Part shown: positions 1-9,131 of the stretch, piece after piece
How the letters are laid out: every line of letters begins with the position of its first letter
Numbering within the stretch: position 1 is the stretch's first letter
Source of the DNA: Candidatus Flexifilum breve
GTDB taxonomy: Bacteria > Chloroflexota > Anaerolineae > Aggregatilineales > Phototrophicaceae
Reading direction: 5' to 3'
NCBI GenBank assembly: GCA_016717205.1
Contig: JADKGC010000006.1
Span: 124,001 to 188,000 of the forward strand
Length of the DNA stretch: 64,000 nucleotides
The notes under the pieces: generated by a model
Told to the model about the DNA's origin: nothing
The model's input: the letters and a program-made list of their open reading frames with translations, nothing else
Database searches by the model: none
Program-made: the position numbers and the translations under genes

Positions 1-1489
1 TGAGGCGGAAGGTCGCATCTTCCCGCGCGCGTTGATTGCTGCTCTCGGTGATCGGCGTCAGTGCCAGCACCCCGAACAACTGCCCGATGTATTTGCCGGG
101 CTGACTGAATGATTCGAACGAACTTGCCTCAGGGTCAGAAAAACCCTCGTGGAGAATCCACGACGCATCTTCGGCGAAGGTGTCGCTGCCATCGTCAGGC
201 GTCAAGACGAGCGTATTATTCTGGTGGCGCACATAGAACGTGGGGAAGTTGAACGATTCAATCGAGACGGCATTCGGGTCAGCCAAACCGGGAACCAGCA
301 TGAACATCGAGTCCGCGACGGGCGTCGGGTTAAAATCCTGCTGCAGTGTGAACGCCGAATGCCGCAGGTAGGCGCTGTCGAGCGCAGTGGCCTGAAGACG
401 TACAACATCGATTGGGGGCAGCGCGACATCCTCGCCTGTATCACCCGAGGGGAGGGGGATCGGTGTGTCGAGCGCCAGCGGTTCGCCGAGATTGGGCGTC
501 CCATCTTCGTTCCACGTGATCGGCTGGACGCGGGTAGTACGGGTGCCATCGCAGCCGTACGCGGTCGAATCGTTCGCGTGGTAGACGATCCAATCCTCTG
601 TACCATCCGGCGAGCGGAAGAAACCGTTATGCCCGGGGGCATAGACACCCGCCGCGTCGTTGCGCACGAAGATTGGCTCGGGGCTTTTCACCCATGATGC
701 TTCGTCCAGCGGATCGCCGCCGGTGTACGTCAGCATACCCAGTTGATAATTCGGCGCATTGCACGAGCTGGCCGAATAGACGATGAAGACATCGTCGTCG
801 TGGTACAGCGCGACGGGGCCTTCGTTGACATTGCCGCTCAGCAGTTCCCACGGGTAGGTCGGCGAGGCGATGCGCGTTCCCGGACTGCTCAACGTCCACG
901 GATTGGTCATCGGCGCGATGAAGAGGCTTTGCAAAGGGCCAACCCACGACGAATACAGAAAGTAGACCGCGCCGTTGAGTTCGAGCACGCTGCCGTCGAT
1001 CATCCAAGTGTCGTTGGCCGCGTACCAGACGCGCCCTTGGTAGGTGTACGGGCCGAGCGGATCCGTGCCCGCGCTTTCAAGCACATGGGTGCGCTGAAGG
1101 CCATAGGTACCCGCGACGCCCGCTGTGTAATAGAAATACCAGTGCTGTTCGCCGTCCGGGCCGATCAGCAGGTGAAACTCCGGCGCCCAGAAGTTGCAGC
1201 AGCGCGACGGATCGGTTTCGTGATAGATTTCGACCGCTTCGGCGGTTTTGAGGCCAGCGAGCGTCGGCGAACGGCGCATGTACCACGTCGACGACCACGT
1301 GGTTGTCGCGAGGTAGTAATTTCCTTCGTAGTAGGTCAACCACGGATCCGCGCCGCCGTTCGCGTTCAGCGGATTGAGGAACGTCCCCGGTTCATCGGAC
1401 TGCCCGCCCACCAGACTAACAGACAGAAGCAGGCAGGTGAGAATGGCGCTGAGCAGTCCGATGCGCCGGAGGAGGGGTGACACTGGCAT
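1..1489 (-). CDS. Secreted GH43 family arabinanase/arabinofuranosidase with AbfB (CBM42) domain, partial
   Basis: Reading leftward from the ATG at 1489 the frame stays open to the left edge, so the C-terminus is missing. The protein begins with a Sec signal peptide (about residues 1-30, basic start then a Leu-rich core ending near VGGQS). A GH43 five-bladed propeller follows: GGADPWLTYYEGNYYLATT carries the expected first-blade Asp, and NVNEGPVALYH carries the catalytic Glu-Gly-Pro. After it comes SFNFPTFYVRHQNNTLVL, typical of the arabinose-binding AbfB domain. Such enzymes release L-arabinose from arabinan or arabinoxylan outside the cell. The start overlaps the stop of the preceding permease (TGATG), so it is probably translationally coupled as the last gene of the transporter operon. 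Exact linkage specificity cannot be read from sequence. Confidence 0.85.
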   Translation of the reverse strand, partial: MPVSPLLRRIGLLSAILTCLLLSVSLVGGQSDEPGTFLNPLNANGGADPWLTYYEGNYYLATTTWSSTWYMRRSPTLAGLKTAEAVEIYHETDPSRCCNFWAPEFHLLIGPDGEQHWYFYYTAGVAGTYGLQRTHVLESAGTDPLGPYTYQGRVWYAANDTWMIDGSVLELNGAVYFLYSSWVGPLQSLFIAPMTNPWTLSSPGTRIASPTYPWELLSGNVNEGPVALYHDDDVFIVYSASSCNAPNYQLGMLTYTGGDPLDEASWVKSPEPIFVRNDAAGVYAPGHNGFFRSPDGTEDWIVYHANDSTAYGCDGTRTTRVQPITWNEDGTPNLGEPLALDTPIPLPSGDTGEDVALPPIDVVRLQATALDSAYLRHSAFTLQQDFNPTPVADSMFMLVPGLADPNAVSIESFNFPTFYVRHQNNTLVLTPDDGSDTFAEDASWILHEGFSDPEASSFESFSQPGKYIGQLFGVLALTPITESSNQRAREDATFRL

Positions 1490-2334
1490 CAGCGGCCACC
1501 CATACCTGTGAGCGTGACGCCCTGAATAATGCGGCGCTGGAACAGCGCGTACACAATCAGAATGGGCGTAGTCGAGAGCACCACACCCGCGAGGATCATG
1601 GGGCGGTACTGACCGGCATATGACGACTGAATAATCGACAGACCAACAGGCAGCGTACGGGTTTCCAAGCTGCTGGTCACGATGATCGGCCAGAACAGGT
1701 CGTTATAGTGTCCGAGGAAGACGAAAATCGCCAGCGCCGTGAGCGCATTGGTCGACAACGGGATGATCACGTGGCGGAAACGTCCGAAATAACCCGCGCC
1801 GTCGAGCACCGCCGCCTCTTCCAATTCCGCTGGGATTTGCATGAAGAACTGGCGGAGCAGGAAAACGCCGAAAACGTTGGCCGCGCCCGGTAAGATAAGC
1901 GCGTAGAAGGTGTCCAGCCATTTCAAATCACGCATTAACAGGTAATTGGGAATGAGCGTGACTTGCCCGGGGATCATGATCGTCACCAGCAAGATGCCAA
2001 ACAGTAAGCGATTGCCGGGGAAGCGCAGGCGGGCGAAGGCATAGGCCGCGGGCGTACAGACGATCAGCACGGCGATGGTGTAGCCCGAAGCGGCGAACAA
2101 GCTGTTGCGCAGCCACAAATCCAGACGGACATCCTGCTGGGTGAGAACGAGATTATAGCTCTCAAGCGTCGGTTGGGTGGGAATGATGCGCGGAGGCCAG
2201 CGATTGACTTCCTGGTTGGTCATCAGGGATTGTGAAACGGTAATCACCAGCGGGAACAGCACAATCGCAGAGAGGATCGCCAGTACCAGATAGGTCGGCC
2301 AGTGGCGGACCATCGATGATTGTCTGAAGTTCAT
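1489..2334 (-). CDS. CUT1 sugar ABC transporter permease (MalG-like)
   Basis: This 281-residue inner-membrane protein has about six transmembrane segments. The EAA loop that docks the ATPase is clear near residue 190 (EEAAVLDGAGYFGRFRHVI), and the family signature P-G-x-V-T-L-I-P-N lies upstream of it. Length and motifs fit the MalG/UgpE branch of CUT1 permeases. It lies 12 bp after the MalF-like partner and is coupled to the GH43 gene downstream. The locus has no ATPase of its own, as is common for CUT1 systems that share a MsmK/MalK-type ATPase; the partial ATPase at the right edge of the window is a possible partner. The substrate is inferred from context to be arabinose oligosaccharides. 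Confidence 0.9.
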   Translation of the reverse strand: MNFRQSSMVRHWPTYLVLAILSAIVLFPLVITVSQSLMTNQEVNRWPPRIIPTQPTLESYNLVLTQQDVRLDLWLRNSLFAASGYTIAVLIVCTPAAYAFARLRFPGNRLLFGILLVTIMIPGQVTLIPNYLLMRDLKWLDTFYALILPGAANVFGVFLLRQFFMQIPAELEEAAVLDGAGYFGRFRHVIIPLSTNALTALAIFVFLGHYNDLFWPIIVTSSLETRTLPVGLSIIQSSYAGQYRPMILAGVVLSTTPILIVYALFQRRIIQGVTLTGMGGR

Positions 2335-2346
2335 GCTCGATTTCCT

Positions 2347-3285
2347 CTAGTACTCGACGCGACGGCTGATGACGAGGAACTGGACGGCTGTGATCAAGGC
2401 CATGATCACTGCAATGGCCACAGCGACCGCAGCGCCATACCCCATGCGGAAAGCGACCCAGGCCTGCTGATACAGGTAGATGATCACGGTCCACGATGAG
2501 CGTCCCGGACCCCCGCCACCCGTTATGATGTAGGGTTGTCCAAAGACCTGAAAATGGCTGATGATTCCGGTCACAGTGATGAACAGGATCGTCGGACGTA
2601 GCAGCGGCAGTGTAATGCGGAAGAAGATCTGCCGCGCATTGGCGCCGTCGATTCTGGCCGCTTCATACAGATGCTCGGGAATACCCTGCAAACCAGCGAC
2701 GAAAATCAACATCGGGAACCCAAACGTCCACCAGATGGTCGCCATACTGAGTGCCGGGATCACGAGATTTGGGTCACCCAGCCAGTTAATCGGGCGAATG
2801 CCGACAAAACTCAGGAAGTAGTTGATGACGCCAAACTGGGTGCTGAGGAGCCAAGTCCAGACCAGACCCATCGCGCCGACCGACATGAGCTGCGGGATGT
2901 ACAGGAGCACCCGGAAAAAGGATTGCCCGCGAATCGGGCGCGTCACGGCGATTGCGGCCAGCAGCCCGACCGTCGTGGTGCCGATGACGGTGACAACGGC
3001 GAAGTAGATCGTGTGAACGACCGAGGTCCACCAGATCGGGTCATCGAGCAGATCTGCATAGTTGTCGAAGCCGACATACGGCACGGATGGACGCAGGAGC
3101 CGCCAGTCGTAGAAACTCATCCCAACTGAGGAGATGGTGGCGCGAACGAAGAAGATCGCGAAGAAGATCAGGAACGGCGCCAGAAAAAGATACGCTGCAA
3201 TCGCCTCTCGGCTTTTCAGGTTAATTGAAAAAGGCAATGCTAATCGTTTTGGCTCAGTGAGCCTCGGTCCAGTGATTCCAGCCAT
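2347..3285 (-). CDS. CUT1 sugar ABC transporter permease (MalF-like)
   Basis: This 312-residue membrane protein has an N-terminal transmembrane anchor followed by the five-helix permease core. The EAA loop YEAARIDGANARQIFFRITL sits about two thirds along, as expected for MalF/UgpA-type permeases. It forms the heterodimeric channel with the downstream MalG-like protein. It lies about 50-115 bp after the sugar-binding protein gene, and a terminator hairpin at 3337-3371 separates the two. That layout usually lets the binding protein be made in excess over the permeases. Confidence 0.9.
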   Translation of the reverse strand: MAGITGPRLTEPKRLALPFSINLKSREAIAAYLFLAPFLIFFAIFFVRATISSVGMSFYDWRLLRPSVPYVGFDNYADLLDDPIWWTSVVHTIYFAVVTVIGTTTVGLLAAIAVTRPIRGQSFFRVLLYIPQLMSVGAMGLVWTWLLSTQFGVINYFLSFVGIRPINWLGDPNLVIPALSMATIWWTFGFPMLIFVAGLQGIPEHLYEAARIDGANARQIFFRITLPLLRPTILFITVTGIISHFQVFGQPYIITGGGGPGRSSWTVIIYLYQQAWVAFRMGYGAAVAVAIAVIMALITAVQFLVISRRVEY

Positions 3286-3300
3286 ACGCCAACAGGCTCC

Positions 3301-4758
3301 CTAAGAGACCTTATATATACGTGGTACTGTCATTACAAAAGTGTGGGGCAGATCGACGTGATCCGCCCCACAGTTACTTATTTCAAGCGTACGGTGCTGC
3401 TTTACTGGCGATCCAGGGGCTTCCTGCATCAGCACGGCGGCGTCATTCAGGGCCTGATCAGCGGGCTTAATGCCGTTGAGGGCTTCCTGCATACCGGCGT
3501 CGAGGAGGGTGAGCAGTTCCTGCGTCACGGTCGTGCGCGGGTCCTGAATACCGTAGGCCGAGAAGGTCTGGCCGAGGAGGATGTTCGACGGGTAGTTCAC
3601 CGGGTCGAGCGCGGCCTGAGCCGACAACCGAGCGGGCACCTGACCCGAAGCCGCCCAAGCGACCTGATTTTCGCTGACCCACTGGATCATACGCAGAACG
3701 GCGTCCAGCTTTTCGCCTTCGGTCGAGCTGGGGATCATGAACGTGTGCGCGCCGAACCACGCCGCCGGCTGAGCGCCGAACTGGAAGTTCGGCCACGCCA
3801 TGCTGGGGATGTCGCTCTGGAGCAGGGACTGATTGCGGTACCATGTGCCGGTGGGCAGCACGGCCACCGTGCCAGCGCCGAAGCCCTGCCACGTGTCGAA
3901 ACCAGCGGCGGGCGGCGAAACATGATAGGTGTAAACCAGGTCGACGAGCTGCTGGAGGGCGGCGATGCCTTCCGGCGAGTTGACGGTCACGGTCGTGCCG
4001 TCTTCGCTCAGGAACGAGCCACCGTTTTGCGCCAGCGCGGCCATGAAGTTCACATTCGGCCATTCACCAACCGTGAAGCCCCACTGAACCACGTTTTCGG
4101 GGTCAAAGTCAGGCGACAGGGCGTTGTTGCCATTCGCATCGAGCGTCAGCTTCTGGAACAGTTCGACCCAGCCTTCATAGGTCGTCGGGGCAGTCGCGGG
4201 ATCGGTCGAGATACCAGCGGCGTCGAACATGGCTGTGTTGATCCACAGGCCACGGCCGTGGTTGTCCAACGGAATACCGTAGGTCACGCCGTCCCAGCTC
4301 ATACCGCTCATCGTGGTTTCGGAGATGTCATCATCCGGGAGCCAGCCGCCGCCGGAGGTGTACTGGTCGCTCAGGTCACGGAGCACGCCGTAGCTGCCGA
4401 ACTGGGGGATTTCCGAAGCGTGGAGCAGGATCATGTCCGGCTGCGTGCCCGCGACAAAAGCGGTCTGGAGCTTCTGATACAGCGTGCCCCAGGCGATGAT
4501 TTCAACGGTGACCGAGATGTCCGGGTTTTCCGCCGCGAACTGGGCCAGCATGTCGTTGAGGGTGACGCCGTCGGAGCCGGTCAGACCGTTCCAGAAGGAG
4601 ATGTGCGTGCCGCCCGTACCGAGTTCAGCGATAATCGGGGTTGCAGTCGGAACCGGGGTCGCGTCTTGGGCTTGGACGCTCATCATGGAGAATGCCAGCA
4701 CGAGGATGGCAATAAGGGAGAATAGTGACAAACCAGTAGCGCGAGTACGCTTCGACAT
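3301..4758 (-). CDS. CUT1 extracellular sugar-binding protein (frameshifted at C-terminus)
   Basis: A periplasmic or lipid-free extracellular solute-binding protein of the MalE/UgpB type. The start is set at the ATG at 4758 because AGGAG lies about 8 bases upstream and a Sec signal peptide follows directly (cut near SVQA/QDAT), then a Thr-Pro-rich linker. The frame can be extended upstream to 4920, but that stretch is promoter and operator DNA. The last 33 or so codons look wrong: they cross a terminator hairpin. Dropping one C from the CCCC run near 3416 gives the natural ending LMQEALDRQ and a TAA at 3402-3404. The real gene is probably 3402-4758. It captures the sugar for the two permeases downstream; arabino-oligosaccharide is inferred from neighbours. 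Confidence 0.88.
   Translation of the reverse strand: MSKRTRATGLSLFSLIAILVLAFSMMSVQAQDATPVPTATPIIAELGTGGTHISFWNGLTGSDGVTLNDMLAQFAAENPDISVTVEIIAWGTLYQKLQTAFVAGTQPDMILLHASEIPQFGSYGVLRDLSDQYTSGGGWLPDDDISETTMSGMSWDGVTYGIPLDNHGRGLWINTAMFDAAGISTDPATAPTTYEGWVELFQKLTLDANGNNALSPDFDPENVVQWGFTVGEWPNVNFMAALAQNGGSFLSEDGTTVTVNSPEGIAALQQLVDLVYTYHVSPPAAGFDTWQGFGAGTVAVLPTGTWYRNQSLLQSDIPSMAWPNFQFGAQPAAWFGAHTFMIPSSTEGEKLDAVLRMIQWVSENQVAWAASGQVPARLSAQAALDPVNYPSNILLGQTFSAYGIQDPRTTVTQELLTLLDAGMQEALNGIKPADQALNDAAVLMQEAPGSPVKQHRTLEISNCGADHVDLPHTFVMTVPRIYKVS
3337..3371 (-). terminator. Intrinsic terminator/attenuator between sugar-binding protein and permeases
   Basis: On the minus strand GTGGGGC-GATC pairs with GATC-GCCCCAC around a 5-base loop and is followed by CTTTTG. 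It lies just downstream of the inferred true stop of the binding-protein gene (3402-3404) but inside the longer frame that runs to 3301. Its position supports a frame shift in that gene (see the binding-protein entry). Confidence 0.75.
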
Positions 4759-4861
4759 TTCAAAACTCCTGTAATTAAAAGACGAATTTCTCTGGGGGCT
4801 TACCTGTAACCGTTTTGTATTTCGCTTTTCTACAACCTCCTGTATAATTTCATGCTGTAAC

Positions 4862-4877
4862 CGAATACATGTATTCG
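4862..4877. promoter_or_regulatory. LacI-type operator, perfect 16-bp palindrome
   Basis: CGAATACATGTATTCG is a perfect palindrome lying just downstream of the promoter -10 box. Read on the minus strand it is preceded by TGAATA. A related site lies before the GH51 gene (6193-6218) and another at 22613-22635. The LacI regulator at 5070-6107 sits between the first two and is the obvious ligand, by inference. Binding here would block the start of transcription. Confidence 0.75.
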
Positions 4878-4891
4878 TATTCACAAAGCCA

Positions 4892-4920
4892 ATTAGAGCA
4901 TAGTCCAAAAATTCTGTCAA
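4892..4920 (-). promoter_or_regulatory. Sigma-70 promoter of the arabinose ABC operon
   Basis: On the minus strand TTGACA (4920-4915) and TCTAAT (4897-4892) are separated by exactly 17 bases, close to consensus. The transcript would start near 4885, running into the operator at 4862-4877 and the binding-protein gene. Confidence 0.8.
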
Positions 4921-5069
4921 GCAACTCCATCATTGAGAAAGATTCACGGGAAAATAGGTAGAACTGCATATTTATTCACCATGAATTCATATAAGATAAT
5001 AGAGTTCGCTGAGCAGATTTTCCTTCGGAGAATAGCTCGCATTCTTTCTGATAACAAGAACGGACACTT

Positions 5070-6107
5070 ATGATGGCCAAAAAGCACGTGTCGAAGCCCA
5101 AGATGCCAACGATGTATGATGTGGCGAAACTGGCTGGTGTTTCCCAACCAACGGTCTCGCGCGTGTTGAATCAAAATGATACGACGGTGCAAATCAGCGA
5201 GGAAACGCGGGCGCGGGTGCTGGCCGCTGTCGAGGAATTGGGCTATCGCCCGAATGTGCTCGCGCGCAGCTTACGTACGCAGCGTACCCAGACGATTGCA
5301 CTGCTCATCGCCGACATTTCCAACGGCTTCTACCATACAATCACGCGCGCCGTGCAGGATGTCGCGCACCTCAACGGCTACGAAGTGTTGATTTCGAACA
5401 GCGATCACATCTACGACAACGAGAAGCACTTCTGCGAGGTGGTGTCGCGCCGCCCGGTTGACGGCATGATTATGGTGCCGATCCATCTCACCGAAGACGA
5501 CCTCGATGGGTATTTCGGCAATAGTCACACGCCGATCGCGATTCTGGGAAGTCACATCCGGTATGCGGGTGGCGATAATGTCTATATGGACGACGAACAG
5601 GCCACGTACGAGGGTGTCCGCTGGATGATCGCGGAACGGCACTATGAAAGCTTCGGGTTCATCGGTGTGGCCGATGATCTGCCGCCGGGGCCGCGCCGCC
5701 TGCATGGCTTCAACCGCGCGCTGAGCGAATTCGGCCTGCACCTTGACCCGCGCCTAATGTTCCGCGGCGACTTCACCACGGAGAGTGGGGCACAGTGTGC
5801 ACGTCAGCTCATTCACGGCGGCATCCTGCCGCACGCGCTGTTTGTGCTCAATGACCTGATGGCAATCGGCGCGCTTCTCGCGCTGCAAGAAGCGGGCTTA
5901 CGGGTGCCGGAAGATATCGCCGTGATGGGCTTTGATGATATTCCCGAGGCGAAGATTGTCCGCCCGATGCTGACGACCATCGCGCAGGATCCCCGAGATA
6001 TCGGCCTGAAACTGGCGAATGCCTTGTTCACGCGCATCAATGACCCGGATGTCCCGCCAAGTGTGCTGGAAAGCCCCTGGAAGCTCGTCATCCGCGACTC
6101 CGCCTAG
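5070..6107 (+). CDS. LacI family transcriptional regulator (arabinose island)
   Basis: A 345-residue repressor with an N-terminal LacI helix-turn-helix (about residues 15-36, MYDVAKLAGVSQPTVSRVL), a hinge helix ending YRPNVLARSL, and a periplasmic-binding-protein-like effector domain ending in the usual GFDDIPEAKIV and TTIAQDP segments. It lies between the divergent ABC operon and the hydrolase operon, both with matching palindromic operators, so it probably controls both. The inducer is likely arabinose or an arabino-oligosaccharide (inference). Two ATG codons are adjacent at the start; either could be used. Confidence 0.9.
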   Translation: MMAKKHVSKPKMPTMYDVAKLAGVSQPTVSRVLNQNDTTVQISEETRARVLAAVEELGYRPNVLARSLRTQRTQTIALLIADISNGFYHTITRAVQDVAHLNGYEVLISNSDHIYDNEKHFCEVVSRRPVDGMIMVPIHLTEDDLDGYFGNSHTPIAILGSHIRYAGGDNVYMDDEQATYEGVRWMIAERHYESFGFIGVADDLPPGPRRLHGFNRALSEFGLHLDPRLMFRGDFTTESGAQCARQLIHGGILPHALFVLNDLMAIGALLALQEAGLRVPEDIAVMGFDDIPEAKIVRPMLTTIAQDPRDIGLKLANALFTRINDPDVPPSVLESPWKLVIRDSA

Positions 6108-6166
6108 GTTCTCCGATCCCCTCGGTAACCGAATTGTCAACTGCTGTGAGCCCATAGCTGGACTGG

Positions 6167-6195
6167 TTGACAGATTTTCTGTGCCATGGTATGAA
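6167..6195 (+). promoter_or_regulatory. Promoter of the GH51-GH27-GH51-GH2 operon
   Basis: TTGACA (6167-6172) and TATGAA (6190-6195) are 17 bases apart. The -10 box overlaps the left arm of the operator at 6193-6218, so repressor binding would exclude RNA polymerase. Confidence 0.65.
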
Positions 6196-6218
6196 TACGA
6201 ATAACTGTATACGTATTC
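6193..6218. promoter_or_regulatory. LacI-type operator upstream of GH51
   Basis: GAATACG (6193-6199) is inverted as CGTATTC (6212-6218), and between them CGAATAACTGTATACG (6198-6213) matches 13 of 16 positions of the perfect palindrome at 4862-4877. The shared string TGAATACGAATA is identical at both sites. This supports one regulator for both divergent operons. Confidence 0.7.
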
Positions 6219-6260
6219 ACCGCGAACTAAACAACTGTTTTCTTGAAAGTGGGGCTCATT

Positions 6261-7739
6261 TTGAATCGAATTGAAGTGGATCTTGGGCGCACCTCTGGGA
6301 GCATCTCTCGGAACCTGTTTGGCGGTTTCACCGAACACCTCGGTCGCTGCATTTATGGCGGGCTGTACGAACCGGGCTCACCGCTGGCGGATGAGCAGGG
6401 TTTTCGCACAGACGTGACGGCGGCGCTCAAACGGCTCAATGTGCCGGTAGTGCGCTACCCCGGTGGCAACTTCGTCTCCGGCTACCGCTGGATGGATGGC
6501 GTCGGGCCGAAAGCTGACCGTCCGTCACGCGTCGATATGGCGTGGAACGATGTGGACTCAAATCAGTTCGGCACGAACGAGTTCATCGATCTGTGCCGCA
6601 AACTGAGCTGGGAGCCGTACCTCGTCGTCAACTGCGGCGACGGTGACATGCGCGAGGCGCGCGATTGGGTGGAATACTGCAACGGTTCCAAGCATACCGC
6701 GCTCGCCAACCTGCGCCGCCAGCATGGTTACGAACAGCCGCACAATGTGAAATACTGGGGGATCGGCAATGAAGTCGACGGCCCGTGGCAGATCGGCTAC
6801 AAGACGCCGGAAGAATACGCCCGCGCCTACCTCGAATTTGCGAAAGTTATGCGCTGGATCGACCCGTCGATCAAACTGATCGCCTCGGCGGCCTCGCATT
6901 GGCAGGGCGGCACGGTCATTGAACGCACGCAGCTCCTCTTTGAACAGGCGGCCAAGTTCATCGACTATCTGTCGATTCACTGGTATGTCGGCAACCCTCA
7001 AGATGACTTCGAAGGTTACATGGCGCAGTCGGAACTCATCGAAGAGCGCTTGTTCGCCTACGAAGGGCTGATTCGCGCGCTGAGCCTACAGGAGGGCGTC
7101 AGCCGCATCCCGATTGCAGTCGATGAATGGAACGTGTGGTACCGCACGCATCCGGCGACCATGAAACCGGGCACGAATTGGTTCGGTCTGGAAGAGATTT
7201 ACAACCTCGAAGATGCGCTGATGGTCGCCATTCAGATGAACTCGATCATCCGCCACGCCTATTCGGTGAAGATGGCGAACATCGCGCAGTTGGTTAACGC
7301 CATCGCGCCGATCTTCACCAATCAGTCTGGTCTCGTCTTGCAGACGATCTTCTACCCGTTCGAAATCTACAGTCAGACGTGCGGCGACACTGCGCTTGAT
7401 GTCTTCTGGCAGGGCGACACTTTTAGCACGGGCAATTACACGGGCGTGCGCGTGCTCGACGTGTCGGCGACGCTCGACGAAAGTAAGCGTCAGTTGACCG
7501 TGTTTGTCGTCAATCGCAGTAAGAACAATGCGGCGGAAACCACCATCAACCTGACGAGCGGATGCTTCGCAGGTGACGTCTCCGCTTATGTGGTCAACGG
7601 CAGCGACATCTACGCGACTAACACGTTCGACACGCCGAATCAGGTGGGCACGGTGGCCACCAAGCTCACGGCGGAGGGCACGAAGTTCACCCACACTTTC
7701 GAACCGCACTCCGTCACCGCGTTAGTCTTCGCGCTCTAG
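6261..7739 (+). CDS. GH51 alpha-L-arabinofuranosidase (first copy)
   Basis: A retaining, cytoplasmic arabinofuranosidase of about 492 residues without signal peptide. The N-terminal part is the (beta/alpha)8 barrel with GFTEHLGRCIYGG, the acid/base Glu in YWGIGNEVDG (near residue 171) and the nucleophile Glu in VDEWNVWYR (near residue 289). A C-terminal beta-sandwich follows. No ATG lies near the conserved start; I chose TTG at 6261 because AGTGGGG lies 6 bases upstream. An earlier TTG at 6243 is the alternative. It would cleave imported arabino-oligosaccharides to L-arabinose. It is first in a plus-strand operon of four hydrolases. Confidence 0.9.
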   Translation: MNRIEVDLGRTSGSISRNLFGGFTEHLGRCIYGGLYEPGSPLADEQGFRTDVTAALKRLNVPVVRYPGGNFVSGYRWMDGVGPKADRPSRVDMAWNDVDSNQFGTNEFIDLCRKLSWEPYLVVNCGDGDMREARDWVEYCNGSKHTALANLRRQHGYEQPHNVKYWGIGNEVDGPWQIGYKTPEEYARAYLEFAKVMRWIDPSIKLIASAASHWQGGTVIERTQLLFEQAAKFIDYLSIHWYVGNPQDDFEGYMAQSELIEERLFAYEGLIRALSLQEGVSRIPIAVDEWNVWYRTHPATMKPGTNWFGLEEIYNLEDALMVAIQMNSIIRHAYSVKMANIAQLVNAIAPIFTNQSGLVLQTIFYPFEIYSQTCGDTALDVFWQGDTFSTGNYTGVRVLDVSATLDESKRQLTVFVVNRSKNNAAETTINLTSGCFAGDVSAYVVNGSDIYATNTFDTPNQVGTVATKLTAEGTKFTHTFEPHSVTALVFAL

Positions 7740-7865
7740 CAGGCTTACGAGTTATCGTATATAGGCTGGGAGGTAGCATGGGTCTTCGCCCGGGCGACCT
7801 TCCAGCTCCTGTTATCCGTGAAGCTAGCGTGTCGGGTATGCCGCCCGGCAGAAGAGTGACGCACA

Positions 7866-9125
7866 ATGAAAAAGAACTTGCTGCCGCCGCTGGGGTGGAA
7901 CAGTTGGGATTGTTTCGGCACGTCGGTCACTGAGGCTGAGGTTCGCGCGAATGCGGCCTTCATGGCGCAGCGTCTGCTCTCTTTCGGGTGGAACACGGTC
8001 GTCGTCGACATTCAGTGGTCAGAGCCAGACGCCCAAGCGGGCGGCTACCGGGCGTTTGCGCCGCTGATTATGGATGCGTGGGGGCGGCTGATGCCCGCGG
8101 TTAATCGCTTTCCGTCAGCGGCAGAGGAGAAGGGCTTCAAACCGCTGGCCGACGAAATTCACGCCTTGGGCTTGAAGTTCGGCATCCATGTGATGCGCGG
8201 TATCCCCCGGCAAGCCGTCGACCGCAATCTGCCGATCTGGAATTCACCCTACACGGCGCGCGACGCGGCCAACATCGCCGATACCTGCCCGTGGAACACC
8301 GACATGTTCGGCCTGAACATGGCGCACCCCGCCGCGCAAGCCTACTACGACTCGATCCTCGCCCTCTATGCTTCATGGGATGTAGACTTCATCAAAGCCG
8401 ACAATATGCTCGACCCGTATCACGCCGAAGAGATCGCGGGTTTCCGCCGCGCTATGGAGAGGTGCGGGCGCGACATGATCCTGAGTCTGTCCCCCGGTGT
8501 CGACGTGCCGACCGAACGCATCGACCACCTGCGGGCGAACTGCGAAATGTGGCGGATTTCGCCGGATTTCTGGGATCTGTGGAGTGACCTTAAGCACCAA
8601 TTCGACCTGTGCCGCCAGTGGTATCCTTATATCACGGAGGGCGCGTACCCGGACGCCGATATGCTGCCCCTCGGGCATATCAGCCTGCGCGGCGAACGCG
8701 GTGAGGATCGGCAGACGCGCTTCACCCGTACGGAAGTGATCACCATGCTCACGCTGTGGTCGATTTTCCGCTCGCCGCTCATGCTGGGGTGCGATCTGCC
8801 GTCCACAGATGCTGAGACTATTGCTCTGCTCACCAATGCCGAAGTGCTGGAAGTGAATCAGCACAGCCGCAACAACCGTGAAGTACGCCGCGACGGTGAT
8901 GCCGTGGTGTGGGCAGCGGATTTGGGAGCACAGCGCTGCGTGGCGTTGTTCAATCTCGGCGAGGAAGAGAAGACGGTGCGCGTGCCGCTCGCCGAACTCG
9001 GTTTCAAGTACTGCAATCAGCGTGACCTGTGGGCGCGCGAGGAAATGGGCGCGATCACCGGGAATCTGGCGGTGACGTTAGCGCCGCATGCCGCGGCCTT
9101 TTATCGATTAAGCCCTTTGGAGTAA
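7866..9125 (+). CDS. GH27-like alpha-galactosidase or beta-L-arabinopyranosidase
   Basis: A 419-residue protein with the clan GH-D barrel start PPLGWNSWDCFG, the nucleophile region DFIKADNM (Asp near residue 179) and a likely acid/base Asp in WRISPDFWD (near 234). The barrel is followed by a small beta domain. The usual KYDNC is replaced by KADNM, so this is a divergent bacterial branch. GH27 covers alpha-galactosidase, alpha-N-acetylgalactosaminidase and beta-L-arabinopyranosidase. The arabinose setting favours the last, but sequence alone does not settle it. No signal peptide, so it acts on imported sugars. It lies six bases before the second GH51 gene. Confidence 0.8.
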   Translation: MKKNLLPPLGWNSWDCFGTSVTEAEVRANAAFMAQRLLSFGWNTVVVDIQWSEPDAQAGGYRAFAPLIMDAWGRLMPAVNRFPSAAEEKGFKPLADEIHALGLKFGIHVMRGIPRQAVDRNLPIWNSPYTARDAANIADTCPWNTDMFGLNMAHPAAQAYYDSILALYASWDVDFIKADNMLDPYHAEEIAGFRRAMERCGRDMILSLSPGVDVPTERIDHLRANCEMWRISPDFWDLWSDLKHQFDLCRQWYPYITEGAYPDADMLPLGHISLRGERGEDRQTRFTRTEVITMLTLWSIFRSPLMLGCDLPSTDAETIALLTNAEVLEVNQHSRNNREVRRDGDAVVWAADLGAQRCVALFNLGEEEKTVRVPLAELGFKYCNQRDLWAREEMGAITGNLAVTLAPHAAAFYRLSPLE

Positions 9126-9131
9126 AAAAAC

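Noticed and set aside
743..1480. A 245-codon plus-strand open frame near the left edge
   Set aside because: The minus strand here encodes a GH43-AbfB protein with all expected motifs, so the plus-strand frame is a shadow.
3343..4725. A 460-codon open frame on the plus strand opposite the sugar-binding protein
   Set aside because: It is antisense to a gene with clear signal peptide and family motifs, is Arg/Val/Gly-rich as GC-rich shadows are, and shows no domain or ribosome-binding site.
7778..7933. Small open frame with GGGAGG before the GH27 gene
   Set aside because: It runs out of frame into GH27, shows no protein-like pattern, and the spacing to its ATG is short; I could not support it.
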